Assembly (NCBI RefSeq): GCF_026015985.1
Contig: NZ_CP110389.1
Coordinates: forward strand, 2,636,001 to 2,700,000
DNA from: Rhodopseudomonas sp. P2A-2r
GTDB lineage: Bacteria; Pseudomonadota; Alphaproteobacteria; Rhizobiales; Xanthobacteraceae
Reading direction: 5' to 3'
DNA length: 64,000 nucleotides
The notes under the pieces were generated by a model. That model had not been told where the DNA came from. It did no database searches and saw nothing but the letters and a program-made list of their open reading frames with translations. The position numbers and the translations under genes are program-made. Below, one piece after another: positions 9,137 to 17,045 of the stretch; the first letter of the stretch is position 1, and every line of letters begins with the position of its first letter.

Positions 9137-10135
9137 TTACTTCGGCAGCCGCAAATTCTTGATACGGTCGAAGGTGGCGGCGACGATGATGAAGGCGCCG
9201 ACGAAGCTGCCTTGCCAGAAGGCGCTCACGCCCAGCAGCCCGAGACTGTTGCGGATCACCTCGATGAGGGCCGAGCCGATCAGCGCGCCGAATGCGGTGC
9301 CGACGCCGCCTGCGAGGTTGGCGCCGCCGATGACCGCCGCGGCGATCACCTGCAGTTCCATGCCGGTGCCGAGATTGGTGGTGACGGCGCCGAGCCACCC
9401 GGTTTCGATCACGCCCGCAATGCCGGCGGAGAGCGCGGATATCATGTACACGGCGACCTTGGTGCGGCGCACCGGTACACCGGTGACGATCGCCGCGTGC
9501 TCGTTGCCGCCGATGGCGAAGACGTAGCGGCCGAAGCGCGTAAAGCGCAGCACGAAGCCGGTGAGCAGCGCCAGCGCGAGCATGTAGAGCACCGGATTGG
9601 CGATGCCGAACAGCAGGGCGCCACCGCCGAGGAACAACAGCTTGTCGTGGTCGGGGCCGAACTGGAAAACCACGGTGTTGTTGGAGGCGACCATGGCCAG
9701 GCTGCGCGCGATCGACAGCGCGCCGAGCGTCACCACGAATGGCGGAATTCCGAGATAGGCGATCAGCACGCCGTTGATGGCACCGACCAGCAGCGCTGTG
9801 CCGAGCGAGGCCGCGATCCCGACCTCGATACTGTAGCCGGCATGCATGACCACCGCGAGGATCATGCTGGACAAGCAAAGCACCGAGCCGACCGACAGGT
9901 CGATGCCGCCGGTGATGATCACGATGGTCATGCCGAGGGCGATGATGGCGACGAAGGTGAAGTTACGGGTCACGTTGAAGATATTGTTCCCCGTGGCAAA
10001 GGAGTTGGTGGCGAAGGACAGGAAAATACAGGCCAGGCACACGGCGACAAAAACCCAGAACGCCTGGCGCGACACCATCCAGGACAGCATGGACGGTCGT
10101 TCGCGGCTGATCCCGTCATCGAACTGAATGTCCAT
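9137..10135 (-). CDS. Sugar ABC transporter permease (RbsC/FrcC type)
   Basis: About 332 residues from an ATG at 10135, preferred over an ATG seven codons upstream because AAGG lies 8 bases before it. The protein has eight to ten hydrophobic segments and the family signature of ribose-type permeases: GMTIVIITGGIDLSVGSVLC, and later IAAAVIGGANLAGGVGTAFGA. It forms the membrane channel of an importer for a monosaccharide or related compound. It lies 49 bases downstream of the ATP-binding gene on the same strand; the binding protein gene is divergent. The substrate cannot be read from the sequence, although the three-gene content resembles the rhizobial fructose (Frc) importer. Confidence 0.9.
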   Translation of the reverse strand: MDIQFDDGISRERPSMLSWMVSRQAFWVFVAVCLACIFLSFATNSFATGNNIFNVTRNFTFVAIIALGMTIVIITGGIDLSVGSVLCLSSMILAVVMHAGYSIEVGIAASLGTALLVGAINGVLIAYLGIPPFVVTLGALSIARSLAMVASNNTVVFQFGPDHDKLLFLGGGALLFGIANPVLYMLALALLTGFVLRFTRFGRYVFAIGGNEHAAIVTGVPVRRTKVAVYMISALSAGIAGVIETGWLGAVTTNLGTGMELQVIAAAVIGGANLAGGVGTAFGALIGSALIEVIRNSLGLLGVSAFWQGSFVGAFIIVAATFDRIKNLRLPK

Positions 10136-10184
10136 TCCAACACCCTTGCTGTGCATGCCTTACGTTCGTGAACTTGAATTCGTT

Positions 10185-10925
10185 CTATGCGTGCGTAATC
10201 GCGCCCGTGATCAGTCCTGTTACCTCTTCCGGCGAACTGCTGCCGACGGCCTTGTCGGCAACCTTTCGCCCGCGCCGCAAGACCACCACGCGGTCGGCCA
10301 CGTCGAACACGTCGGGCATGCGATGGCTGATCAGGACAATGGCAATGCCGCGGTCGCGCAGCAGGCGAATGAGATTGAGCACTTCGGCGACCTGCCGCAC
10401 CGAGATGGCTGCGGTCGGCTCGTCCATCAACACGATCTTGGCGTCTGCAATCCGGGTTCGGGCAATCGCGACTGCCTGCCTTTGACCGCCCGACATTTGA
10501 CGCACAAGATCGTGCGGCCGGGTCTCCGATCGCAATTCGGCGAAGATCTGGCCGGCGCGGCGATACATGCCGGCGTAATCAAGGATCTTGAACGGGCCAA
10601 AGCCTTTGCGTAGTTCCCGCCCGAGAAAGACATTGGCCGCGGCACTGAGGTTGTCGCATAGCGCAAGGTCCTGGTGAACGATTTCGATGCCGTGCCGGCG
10701 TGCGTCGACCGGCTTGTGCATGGCAAGTTCCTGTTCCTCCATGCGCAAGGTTCCGTGCGTCGGAGGAAAGTTGCCGGCCATGATCTTCACCAGCGTGGAC
10801 TTTCCTGCGCCATTGTCGCCCATCAGCCCGACGACCTCGCCGGGCTCGATCGTCAGCGATACGTCGCTGAGCGCATGGATCGCGCCGAAGTGCTTCGAGA
10901 TATTGGCGAGTTCGAGGAGAGGCAT
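10185..10925 (-). CDS. Sugar ABC transporter ATP-binding protein (single-domain)
   Basis: The product has about 246 residues from ATG 10925; an upstream in-frame ATG would add 25 residues that do not look like an ATPase N-terminus. Walker A is GDNGAGKST, the ABC signature is MSGGQRQA, and Walker B is KIVLMDEPTAA, all in correct order; IVHQDLALCDNLS includes the Q-loop region. It is a single nucleotide-binding domain, unlike the double-domain RbsA, which is the layout of FrcA-type importers. It would energise the neighbouring permease. Divergent from the binding protein gene at 11424 with a gap of about 500 bases. Confidence 0.92.
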   Translation of the reverse strand: MPLLELANISKHFGAIHALSDVSLTIEPGEVVGLMGDNGAGKSTLVKIMAGNFPPTHGTLRMEEQELAMHKPVDARRHGIEIVHQDLALCDNLSAAANVFLGRELRKGFGPFKILDYAGMYRRAGQIFAELRSETRPHDLVRQMSGGQRQAVAIARTRIADAKIVLMDEPTAAISVRQVAEVLNLIRLLRDRGIAIVLISHRMPDVFDVADRVVVLRRGRKVADKAVGSSSPEEVTGLITGAITHA

Positions 10926-11423
10926 TCGAATGTGCCTTTGCCGGCGGAATGTCGACCGTGCTGGTTTGCATGCGGGCAACGCAGGACATGGGATCTCCAT
11001 TCAATGACAGCGCTGGTGGCTAGTCAATCGCGGGCCTTCGTTCTTGTTAGTATACAAATCAATGAGCGCGCGCGTGCACTGCACTACGATGCACTGCGGT
11101 CGTTGCGCGGGCGTGCTACAATTCCGTTGACTTGCGACCGCCGCGAACTATCCTTCGCTGGCTACATTCAAGTCGGTCTATCGTTACGGTCGGGTCACTT
11201 CGAGCAGGTTCGGATGCTTGGGATTGCGCGGCTCCTCCGTTGGATGTCGCGTTTCCTTTGCATCTCTTATTGTTCGATCGCGCGCCGTTGCAGTCCCGGA
11301 CATCAGGTCAGGCGCCGTGCCGCGGGGCCTTTCTGCGATGTCCGTCGGCGGACGCGGCTGCATCCATCCGGTCGACGTAATTTTCAAACGGACGAATGAA
11401 CGTCCGCGGCAAGGGAGGACTGC
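10926..11423. promoter_or_regulatory. Divergent regulatory gap between ABC ATPase and binding protein genes
   Basis: About 500 bases without a convincing gene. It must hold promoters for both arms of the transporter. An imperfect palindrome TTGTTAGTATACAA lies at 11043-11056, which could be an operator for a local sugar regulator, but no regulator gene is adjacent and this is a weak suggestion. Possible open frames crossing the gap lack coding character. Confidence 0.35.
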
Positions 11424-12412
11424 ATGAAATTGTTGTGGGCGTTGGCCGTTGGGGCGCTGACTCTGTCGGCGCAATCCGCGATGGCGCAAAAAAGCAGTTG
11501 GTCATCGTGGTGAAGGGGCTCGACAATCCGTTCTTCGAAGCGATCAATCAGGGCTGCCAGAAGTGGAACAAGGAGAATGCCAGTTCCCCTTATAATTGTT
11601 TCTACACCGGGCCGGCTTCGACCTCGGACGAGGCGGGAGAGGCGCAGATCGTGCAGGACATGCTGGGCAAGCCTGACACGGTGGCGATCGCGATATCGCC
11701 ATCCAACGCGCCGTTGATCGCCAATGCCATCAAGGCCGCCAAGCCCAAGATTCCGGTGATGACGCTGGATGCCGATCTCAAGAAGGAAGATGTCGGTTTA
11801 CGCAAGACCTATCTCGGAACCGACAACTACATGATGGGATTCCGTCTTGGCGAGTATCTCAAGAAGGCCAAGCCGAAAGGCGGCACCGTCTGCCTGATCG
11901 AGGGCAACGCGGCGGCAGACAACATCCTGCGGCGCGCGAGCGGGTCCCGTGATGCCCTTTCGGGACAGAAGGGGCTGGACCGGCTCAAGGGAGAGGGCGG
12001 CTGGACGGAGGTCGCCGGCTGCCCGGTCTTCACCAATGACGACGGTCCGCGCGGCGTCCAGGCCATGTCGGACATCCTGACGGCGAATCCGAAGCTCGAT
12101 GCCTTTGTGATCGAGGGCGGCTGGCCCTTGTTCGGTGCGCCGCAGCCGTACCGGCAGCTCACCGATCAGTACAAGGCGCGTATCGCCAGCAAGGATCTGG
12201 TGATCGTCGCCGCCGATACGATCGGCGACGAGGTGGCCATGGCCAAGGAAGGGCGGGTCGAGGCTCTGGTGGGGCAGCGGCCGTTCGAGATGGGCTACAA
12301 GGCGCCGTCGGTGATGATTGACTTGATCGAGGGCAAGAAGGTGGACGACCCGGTCTTCACCGGCCTCGACGAGTGCACCAGGGAGACCGCGGACACCTGC
12401 ATCCAGAAATAG
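11424..12412 (+). CDS. Sugar ABC transporter periplasmic binding protein (frame broken after the signal peptide)
   Basis: ATG 11424 begins a typical signal peptide (MKLLWALAVGALTLSAQSAM, then AQ). The frame is then lost in a run of six A at 11488-11493; one more A would continue it as AQKKQLVIVVKGLDNPFF, which is the mature start of a ribose/fructose-type binding protein. The rest is intact (329 residues after repair) with ASTSDEAGEAQIVQDML, VAIAISPSNAPLI and VIVAADTIGDEVAMAKEG typical of the periplasmic-binding type 1 fold. It would deliver substrate to the divergent permease and ATPase. Without repair the open part could only start inside non-signal sequence, so either the gene is newly inactivated or the base is missing from the assembly. 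Confidence 0.88.
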
Positions 12413-12437
12413 TCTGGACCGCCGTAGTGCGATCAGC

Positions 12438-12462
12438 GGCTCTCGCGCCTCGCGCGGGAGCC
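12438..12462. terminator. GC-rich hairpin between the binding protein gene and fliP
   Basis: An 11-bp stem (GGCTCTCGCGC paired with GCGCGGGAGCC, one G-T pair) with a 3-base loop lies between two convergent genes. There is no T tract, so it may be a bidirectional transcription barrier or simply a GC palindrome. Confidence 0.3.
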
Positions 12463-12481
12463 GTCTGCCGTCTGCGACGAC

Positions 12482-13237
12482 CTAGCCGCTGTAGCTCTGC
12501 ACCAGGCTGCCGGCGACCAGCGACCAGCCGTCTACCAGCACGAAGAAGATCAGCTTGAACGGCAGCGACACCACCGCCGGCGGCAGCATCATCATGCCCA
12601 TCGACATCAGCACCGAGGCGACCACGAGGTCGATGATCAGGAACGGCAGGAACAGCAGGAATCCGATCTCGAAGGCGCGCTTCAGTTCGGAGATCATGAA
12701 GGCCGGCACCAGGATCCGCAGCGACATGTCGTCGGGCGTCGCCGGGATCGGTTCGCCGGACAGATCCATGAACAGCTTGAGGTCCTTTTCGCGCACGTTC
12801 TTCTGCATGAAGCCGCGCAGCGGCACGGCGGCGCGCACCAGCGCCTGCTCGACGGTGATCTCGTTGGCGACCAGCGGCTTGATGCCGTCGTCATAGGCCT
12901 TCTGCAGCACTGGCCCCATCACGAAGGCGGTGAGGAACATCGCCAGCGCGATGATCACGGAGTTCGGTGGCGCGGTCGCCGTGCCCATGGCGGTGCGCAG
13001 CAGCGACAGCACCACCACGATGCGCGTGAACGACGTCATCATGATCAGGATGGACGGCGCGATCGACAGTACCGTCAGCAGCGCGATCATCTGGATCGCG
13101 CGTTCGGTGACGCCGCCACCGCCCGCGCCGCCGAGATTGATGCTGATATCCTGCGCCGATGCCGGACCGATCAGCAATCCGGCGGCAGTCAAAGTGAGGA
13201 GGAATAATACTCTACGCGGGATGGATGCCGATCTCAC
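12482..13237 (-). CDS. fliP: FliP, flagellar export gate protein
   Basis: The 251-residue product starts at GTG 13237, overlapping the fliO stop by GTGA. It has a signal peptide (about residues 1-28) followed by the FliP core: IMMTSFTRIVVVLSLLRTA, a periplasmic segment, then FLLFLPFLIIDLVVASVLMSMGMMML, the two PROSITE regions of the FliP family. Five FliP copies with FliQ and FliR form the export gate of the flagellar type III secretion system in the inner membrane. It is translationally coupled to fliO on the same strand. No defects seen in this frame. Confidence 0.96.
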   Translation of the reverse strand: MRSASIPRRVLFLLTLTAAGLLIGPASAQDISINLGGAGGGGVTERAIQMIALLTVLSIAPSILIMMTSFTRIVVVLSLLRTAMGTATAPPNSVIIALAMFLTAFVMGPVLQKAYDDGIKPLVANEITVEQALVRAAVPLRGFMQKNVREKDLKLFMDLSGEPIPATPDDMSLRILVPAFMISELKRAFEIGFLLFLPFLIIDLVVASVLMSMGMMMLPPAVVSLPFKLIFFVLVDGWSLVAGSLVQSYSG

Positions 13238-14245
13238 GAAAGGTTCTTTGGCCGTCCCAGCAGGGACGCCATCTCGTCTTCAAGGTTTTCAAAGCCGGTC
13301 TTGACCGAAGGTGCCGCGACCGGAGGTGCCAGCGACGGCTCATTGCGCGTCGGGGGCGTGACCTGGACGTCGCTGGAGCGCGGGGCGGGGCGGTTCATCG
13401 GTGGCTCGGGCGCGACCGGCGGCGCGCCGACCCGCGGTTCGGCAGGCTCGGTGCGGGCTTCGCCAGCGGGCCGCCGCAAGGCGGCCTCGAGGCGCTGCGC
13501 CATGTCGGCCAAATTCTGGTCGGCGCTCGAAACGGGGGCAGCCACAGCCGGCGCCGGGGGGCGGGCGGTGGCACCGGTGCAGTCGCGCGCTCCGGTGCCC
13601 GCAGCGGAGCAGTCCGCACCGGGGCTCGGCGGCGCGCGTCGGACGCGGCATCATCGGCTCGCTACGCGGCATCGGAGATTCGCTGCGTGGCACGGGCCGC
13701 GGCGGCAACGGCTCGCTGCGTGGCTCGATCCGCGGCTCCGGGCGTACCAGCGGTTCCGGGGTGAATCCGGCCAGCGGTTCCGGGCGCCGTTCCGGCAGCG
13801 CCGGCGTCGGGCGGCGCGGTTCGTCGATAAAGGAGGGCCGCGCCGGTCGCGGCGGCAGTTCCGGCAGACTCGGCTCGGCATGATCGTGGCCGGCGTCGCT
13901 GTCCGCCCAGTTGGCCGCCTCCGATGCCGGCGGCAGCCGCGTCTGTTCGCCGGTGCGCGACTGCTGGTCGCGCCCGGGCATGGCGCGCACGATATTGGGT
14001 TCCACCACGATGTCGGTGGGGCCGCCGATCATCAGCAGATGTTCGACATTGTCGCGACGCACCAGAACCAGCCGGCGACGGCCATCCACGGCGGCAGCGT
14101 CGATCACGGCAAGGCGCGGCATCCGCCCGCGGCTTGCATTCGCTCCCAGGCGGTTGCCAGCAAAGCGGCGGACCAGCCAGGCGGCGAGCCCGATCAGCGC
14201 CAGCACGACCACGAAGGCGAAGAAAAATGTCAGCGGTGTCTGCAT
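13234..14245 (-). CDS. fliO: FliO-like flagellar biosynthesis protein (frame broken twice)
   Basis: From ATG 14245 the protein starts with a single transmembrane helix (MQTPLTFFFAFVVVLALIGL) followed by a short cytoplasmic beta domain (LAVIDAAAVDGRRRLVLVRR, then DNVEHLLMIGGPTDIVVEPN), which is the FliO pattern, and then a long Pro/Arg-rich tail. The tail frame breaks at a G4 run (13621-13624) and again at a G6 run (13556-13561, plus strand). Adding one base to each joins it to the final segment SSADQNLADMAQRLEAAL and to the stop overlapping fliP. Repaired length is about 337 residues, much longer than the roughly 100-residue enteric FliO because of the tail. FliO helps FliP assemble. Two errors 60 bases apart favour a sequence artefact. 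Confidence 0.8.
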
Positions 14246-14626
14246 GTCTAGTCCCCAGCAAATAGTGCCGTTGCCCCGCAGCAATCCGGCGCATGCTGAC
14301 CGGACGGTTCCGGCAACGCCAAACGCAGCGTGAATCACGCCCTATCTGTTAACACCAAGCGGCAAAAACTGCCGTTTGACCAACAATAAACTATGAATCG
14401 CCCCAGCCAAAACGACTTCTGGCGCCCGGTCGTTCGGCTCGGGCCATGGTTAACGCACCAATTCGGGCGAAAAAGCGTTGGTCGGTCCGCCGAGCCGATG
14501 TTTTGCAGCTCCCTATGCCGTTTCGGGACACATCCGCGGCTCAAATTAACCGAACGTTAACCATGAGGACGGCAAATTCTGCCTACCTCAGGGGCCGGCG
14601 CCCGGAGATCACAGGGAGAGCAGCCG
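14246..14626. promoter_or_regulatory. Divergent fliO-fliP / flgB-flgC-fliE promoter region
   Basis: This 381-base gap lies between the leftward fliO-fliP pair and the rightward rod and export genes. TTAAC elements occur at 14349, 14449 and within a full TTAA-N7-TTAAC box at 14546-14561. The concentration of these motifs, in an otherwise GC-rich window, suggests CtrA control of one or both directions. No coding frame here is convincing. Confidence 0.6.
14546..14561 (+). promoter_or_regulatory. CtrA-type binding box upstream of flgB
   Basis: TTAA at 14546-14549, seven bases, then TTAAC at 14557-14561 is an exact match to the TTAA-N7-TTAAC consensus known for CtrA in Caulobacter and other alphaproteobacteria. 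It lies 65 bases before the flgB start, suitable for activation of the flgB-flgC-fliE operon. The kinase at the top of the CtrA pathway, CckA, is encoded at the end of the same gene cluster. Confidence 0.7.
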
Positions 14627-15034
14627 ATGGCCATCAGCGATCTACCCGAGTTGGCGGCGTTGCGCACCAAGATGCAGTGGCATCAGGAGCGCCAGCGCGT
14701 GCTCGCGGAGAACATCTCCAATTCGGATACGCCGAATTTCAAGCCGCGCGACCTCGTGGAACCCAAATTCGATAACGCCGGCAACAATGTAGGCGGCGGC
14801 ATGGGCGCTCTCCCGATGATGCGTGCCGACGGCACCAACATCATCCCGGCCGGGGCCAGCAGCAGCTTCGGGGCGGGGCGCCCCCGCGGTTACGAGACCC
14901 GGCCCTCCAGCAATGCCGTCAATATCGAGGACGAAATGCTCAAGGTGTCCGCCAACCAGATGGACTACGCGGCGGCGACCTCGCTCTACACCCGCAGCCT
15001 CGGCCTGCTGAAAACCGCCATCGGCAAACGCTGA
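14627..15034 (+). CDS. flgB: FlgB, flagellar proximal rod protein
   Basis: The 135-residue product is typical of FlgB in length. It contains the rod motif ENISNSDTPNFKPRD at about residues 27-41, and a C-terminal helix (MDYAAATSLYTRSLGLLKTAI) matching the family end. FlgB is part of the proximal rod. A GGGAGA ribosome site lies before the ATG. It heads an operon with flgC (40-base gap) and fliE, and has a CtrA-type box 65 bases upstream. Confidence 0.95.
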   Translation: MAISDLPELAALRTKMQWHQERQRVLAENISNSDTPNFKPRDLVEPKFDNAGNNVGGGMGALPMMRADGTNIIPAGASSSFGAGRPRGYETRPSSNAVNIEDEMLKVSANQMDYAAATSLYTRSLGLLKTAIGKR

Positions 15035-15074
15035 TGGTCAAGGACCGTAGCAAGGATCCCAGGAAGCTCACGCC

Positions 15075-15500
15075 ATGACCGACAACAGCAGCGACTTCGC
15101 CAGATCGATGGGCATCGCGACGTCCGGCCTGCGCGCCCAGGCCGGACGCATGCGGGTCATCTCGGAGAACATCGCCAACGCAGAATCGACCTCGGCGACG
15201 GCGGGCGGCGATCCGTATCGTCGCAAGGTGCCGACCTTCGTCTCCGAATTGGACCGCACGCTGGATGCCAAGGTGGTGTCGATGGGCCGCGTCCGGCCCG
15301 ACAACTCGGCCTTCCGCATGAAGTACGAGCCCAGCAATCCATCCGCCGACGCCGCCGGCAACGTCAAATATCCCAACGTCAATCCGTTGATTGAAATGAC
15401 CGACATGCGGGAAGCGCAGCGGTCCTACGAGGCGAACCTCAACATCATCAGCGCGACCCGCCGGATGATCCAGCGCACGCTCGATATTCTCAAGGCCTGA
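15075..15500 (+). CDS. flgC: FlgC, flagellar proximal rod protein
   Basis: The 141-residue product has the FlgC pattern: SMGIATSGLRAQAGRMRVIS at the N-terminus followed by ENIANAEST, and the C-terminal EAQRSYEANLNIISATRRMI. FlgC is a proximal rod subunit assembled in the periplasm after export. AGGA lies upstream of the ATG. Gene order flgB-flgC-fliE with short gaps (40 and 16 bases) indicates one transcript. Confidence 0.96.
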   Translation: MTDNSSDFARSMGIATSGLRAQAGRMRVISENIANAESTSATAGGDPYRRKVPTFVSELDRTLDAKVVSMGRVRPDNSAFRMKYEPSNPSADAAGNVKYPNVNPLIEMTDMREAQRSYEANLNIISATRRMIQRTLDILKA

Positions 15501-15516
15501 ACAGGAAACCTGAGCC

Positions 15517-15840
15517 ATGGTATCACCGACAGTCGCAAGCAACGCCTATGCAAGCCTCGCCCGCATCATGGACTCCGCCGGCAGCGCCGGCATGGGAGTC
15601 GGCAAGACCGCTGACAGCGGCGGTCAATCGTTCGGCGCGATGCTCAAGGATGCCATCGGCAGCGTTATGGACGCCGGCCGCAAGTCCGACCATCAGGCCA
15701 TGGCGATGGCCTCGGGCAAGGCCAATGTCATGGATGTGGTGACCGCGGTGGCCGAGACCGACGTCGCGGTATCGACCCTGGTGTCGGTGCGCGATCGGGT
15801 CATCCAGTCCTACGAAGACATCATGAAGATGTCGATCTAG
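15517..15840 (+). CDS. fliE: FliE, flagellar MS ring-rod junction protein
   Basis: The 107-residue product has the usual FliE length and the conserved C-terminal half VMDVVTAVAETDVAVSTLVS followed by VRDRVIQSYEDIMKM. FliE sits at the junction between the MS ring and the rod and is exported with FlgB. It follows flgC by 16 bases. The next gene, fliQ, is 125 bases on, and the gap is filled by a palindromic repeat rather than by a promoter that could be recognised. Confidence 0.95.
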   Translation: MVSPTVASNAYASLARIMDSAGSAGMGVGKTADSGGQSFGAMLKDAIGSVMDAGRKSDHQAMAMASGKANVMDVVTAVAETDVAVSTLVSVRDRVIQSYEDIMKMSI

Positions 15841-15843
15841 CTC

Positions 15844-15930
15844 TGCCTCATCCTGAGGAGCGGCCGCTTGGCCGCGTCTCGAAGGATGGGCGACACATCT
15901 CATGGTTCGAGACGCGCGAAGACGCGCTCC
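15844..15930. repeat. Intergenic palindromic repeat (REP-like) between fliE and fliQ
   Basis: The segment contains several short palindromes in series: CCTCATCCTGAGG, GCGGCCGCTTGGCCGC, and CGTCTCGAA matched by TTCGAGACG about 25 bases later. Sequences of this type are dispersed between genes in Bradyrhizobium and Rhodopseudomonas genomes (from memory). Being inside the fliE-fliQ gap of an operon, it would appear in the transcript as hairpins. Confidence 0.65.
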
Positions 15931-15965
15931 CACCGTGACGACCGAGTGATGCAAGGAATATCCCA

Positions 15966-16229
15966 ATGACTGGCGCTGAAACCCTCGACCTCGCGCGCGA
16001 CGCTGTCTGGACCATCGTGATCGTCTCGTCGCCGCTGATGGTGGTCGGCCTGGTGGTCGGCGTCGTGGTGTCGCTGGTGCAGGCGTTGACCCAGATCCAG
16101 GAGCAGACGCTGGTGTTCGTGCCAAAGATCCTGGCCATCTTTGCCACCCTGATCCTGGCGCTTCCGTTCATGTCGGATGCGCTGCAAAGCTATATGATGC
16201 GCATATCGTCCCGAATCATCGGTGGCTGA
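15966..16229 (+). CDS. fliQ: FliQ, flagellar export gate protein
   Basis: The 87-residue product has two transmembrane segments (TIVIVSSPLMVVGLVVGVVV and ILAIFATLILALPFM) with the conserved QALTQIQEQTLVFVPK loop between them, diagnostic of FliQ. Four copies join FliP and FliR in the export gate. It is followed at once by fliR, whose start lies 20 bases after the fliQ stop or overlaps it if an upstream GTG is used. Confidence 0.96.
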   Translation: MTGAETLDLARDAVWTIVIVSSPLMVVGLVVGVVVSLVQALTQIQEQTLVFVPKILAIFATLILALPFMSDALQSYMMRISSRIIGG

Positions 16230-16248
16230 TGCACCTGTTCGAGCCCCC

Positions 16249-17019
16249 ATGCGAATCGACGTCTCGCTTCTGCCCGCGCTCGCCGCCGCTTTCATGCTGG
16301 TGTTCGCTCGCGTCGGCGCGATGGTGATGCTGATGCCGGGGCTTGGCGAGGCCAATATCCCGGTGCGCGCCAAGCTGTCGATCGCGCTGGCGCTGACCCT
16401 TGTCATCCTGCCGCTGCACCAAGCTGATTTTCGCGTCGACATGGGGTCCATGGTGCCGCTGCTGGTTCTGATGCTGCAGGAAATCATCATCGGTATCGTG
16501 CTGGGTGCCACGGCGCGGGTGACGCTGTCGGCGCTGCAGGTCGCGGGCATGGTCATCGCCCAGCAGCTCGGCCTCGGCTTCGTCAGCTCGATCGATCCGA
16601 CCCAGGGTCAGCAGGGCGTGCTGGTGGGCAATTTCCTGACCCTGCTTGGCATCAGCATGCTTTTCGCCACCGACAGCCACCATCTGGTGATCGCCGCGCT
16701 GAATGACAGCTACAAGATCTTCTCGCCGGGTGAGGTGATGCCGTCAGGCGACGTCGCCGCCCTCGCCACCCGGGCCTTCTCCGCGGCCTTCAAGATCGGC
16801 ATTCAGCTGTCGGCGCCGTTCCTCGTGTTTGGCCTGGTGTTCAACATGGGGCTCGGCGTGCTGGCAAAGCTGATGCCGCAGATGCAGGTCTATTTCGTCG
16901 GCGTACCGCTCTCGATCATGGTCGGTCTGATGATCTTCGCGGCGGTGCTGTCGACGATCATGGGCACCTATCTCGACTACTTTGTCGGTGTCCTGCACCA
17001 GATGATGCCGCTCACCTGA
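16249..17019 (+). CDS. fliR: FliR, flagellar export gate protein
   Basis: The 256-residue product from ATG 16249 has six hydrophobic segments and the FliR pattern (FARVGAMVMLMPGLGEANIPVR near the start, QQLGLGFVSSIDPTQG in the middle). FliR is a single-copy subunit of the FliPQR gate. An in-frame GTG at 16222 overlapping the fliQ stop would add nine residues; neither start has a good ribosome site, so translation may be coupled to fliQ. flhB follows after 26 bases. Confidence 0.95.
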   Translation: MRIDVSLLPALAAAFMLVFARVGAMVMLMPGLGEANIPVRAKLSIALALTLVILPLHQADFRVDMGSMVPLLVLMLQEIIIGIVLGATARVTLSALQVAGMVIAQQLGLGFVSSIDPTQGQQGVLVGNFLTLLGISMLFATDSHHLVIAALNDSYKIFSPGEVMPSGDVAALATRAFSAAFKIGIQLSAPFLVFGLVFNMGLGVLAKLMPQMQVYFVGVPLSIMVGLMIFAAVLSTIMGTYLDYFVGVLHQMMPLT

Positions 17020-17045
17020 ACGTCACGTCCCTGAAAGCATGAACG

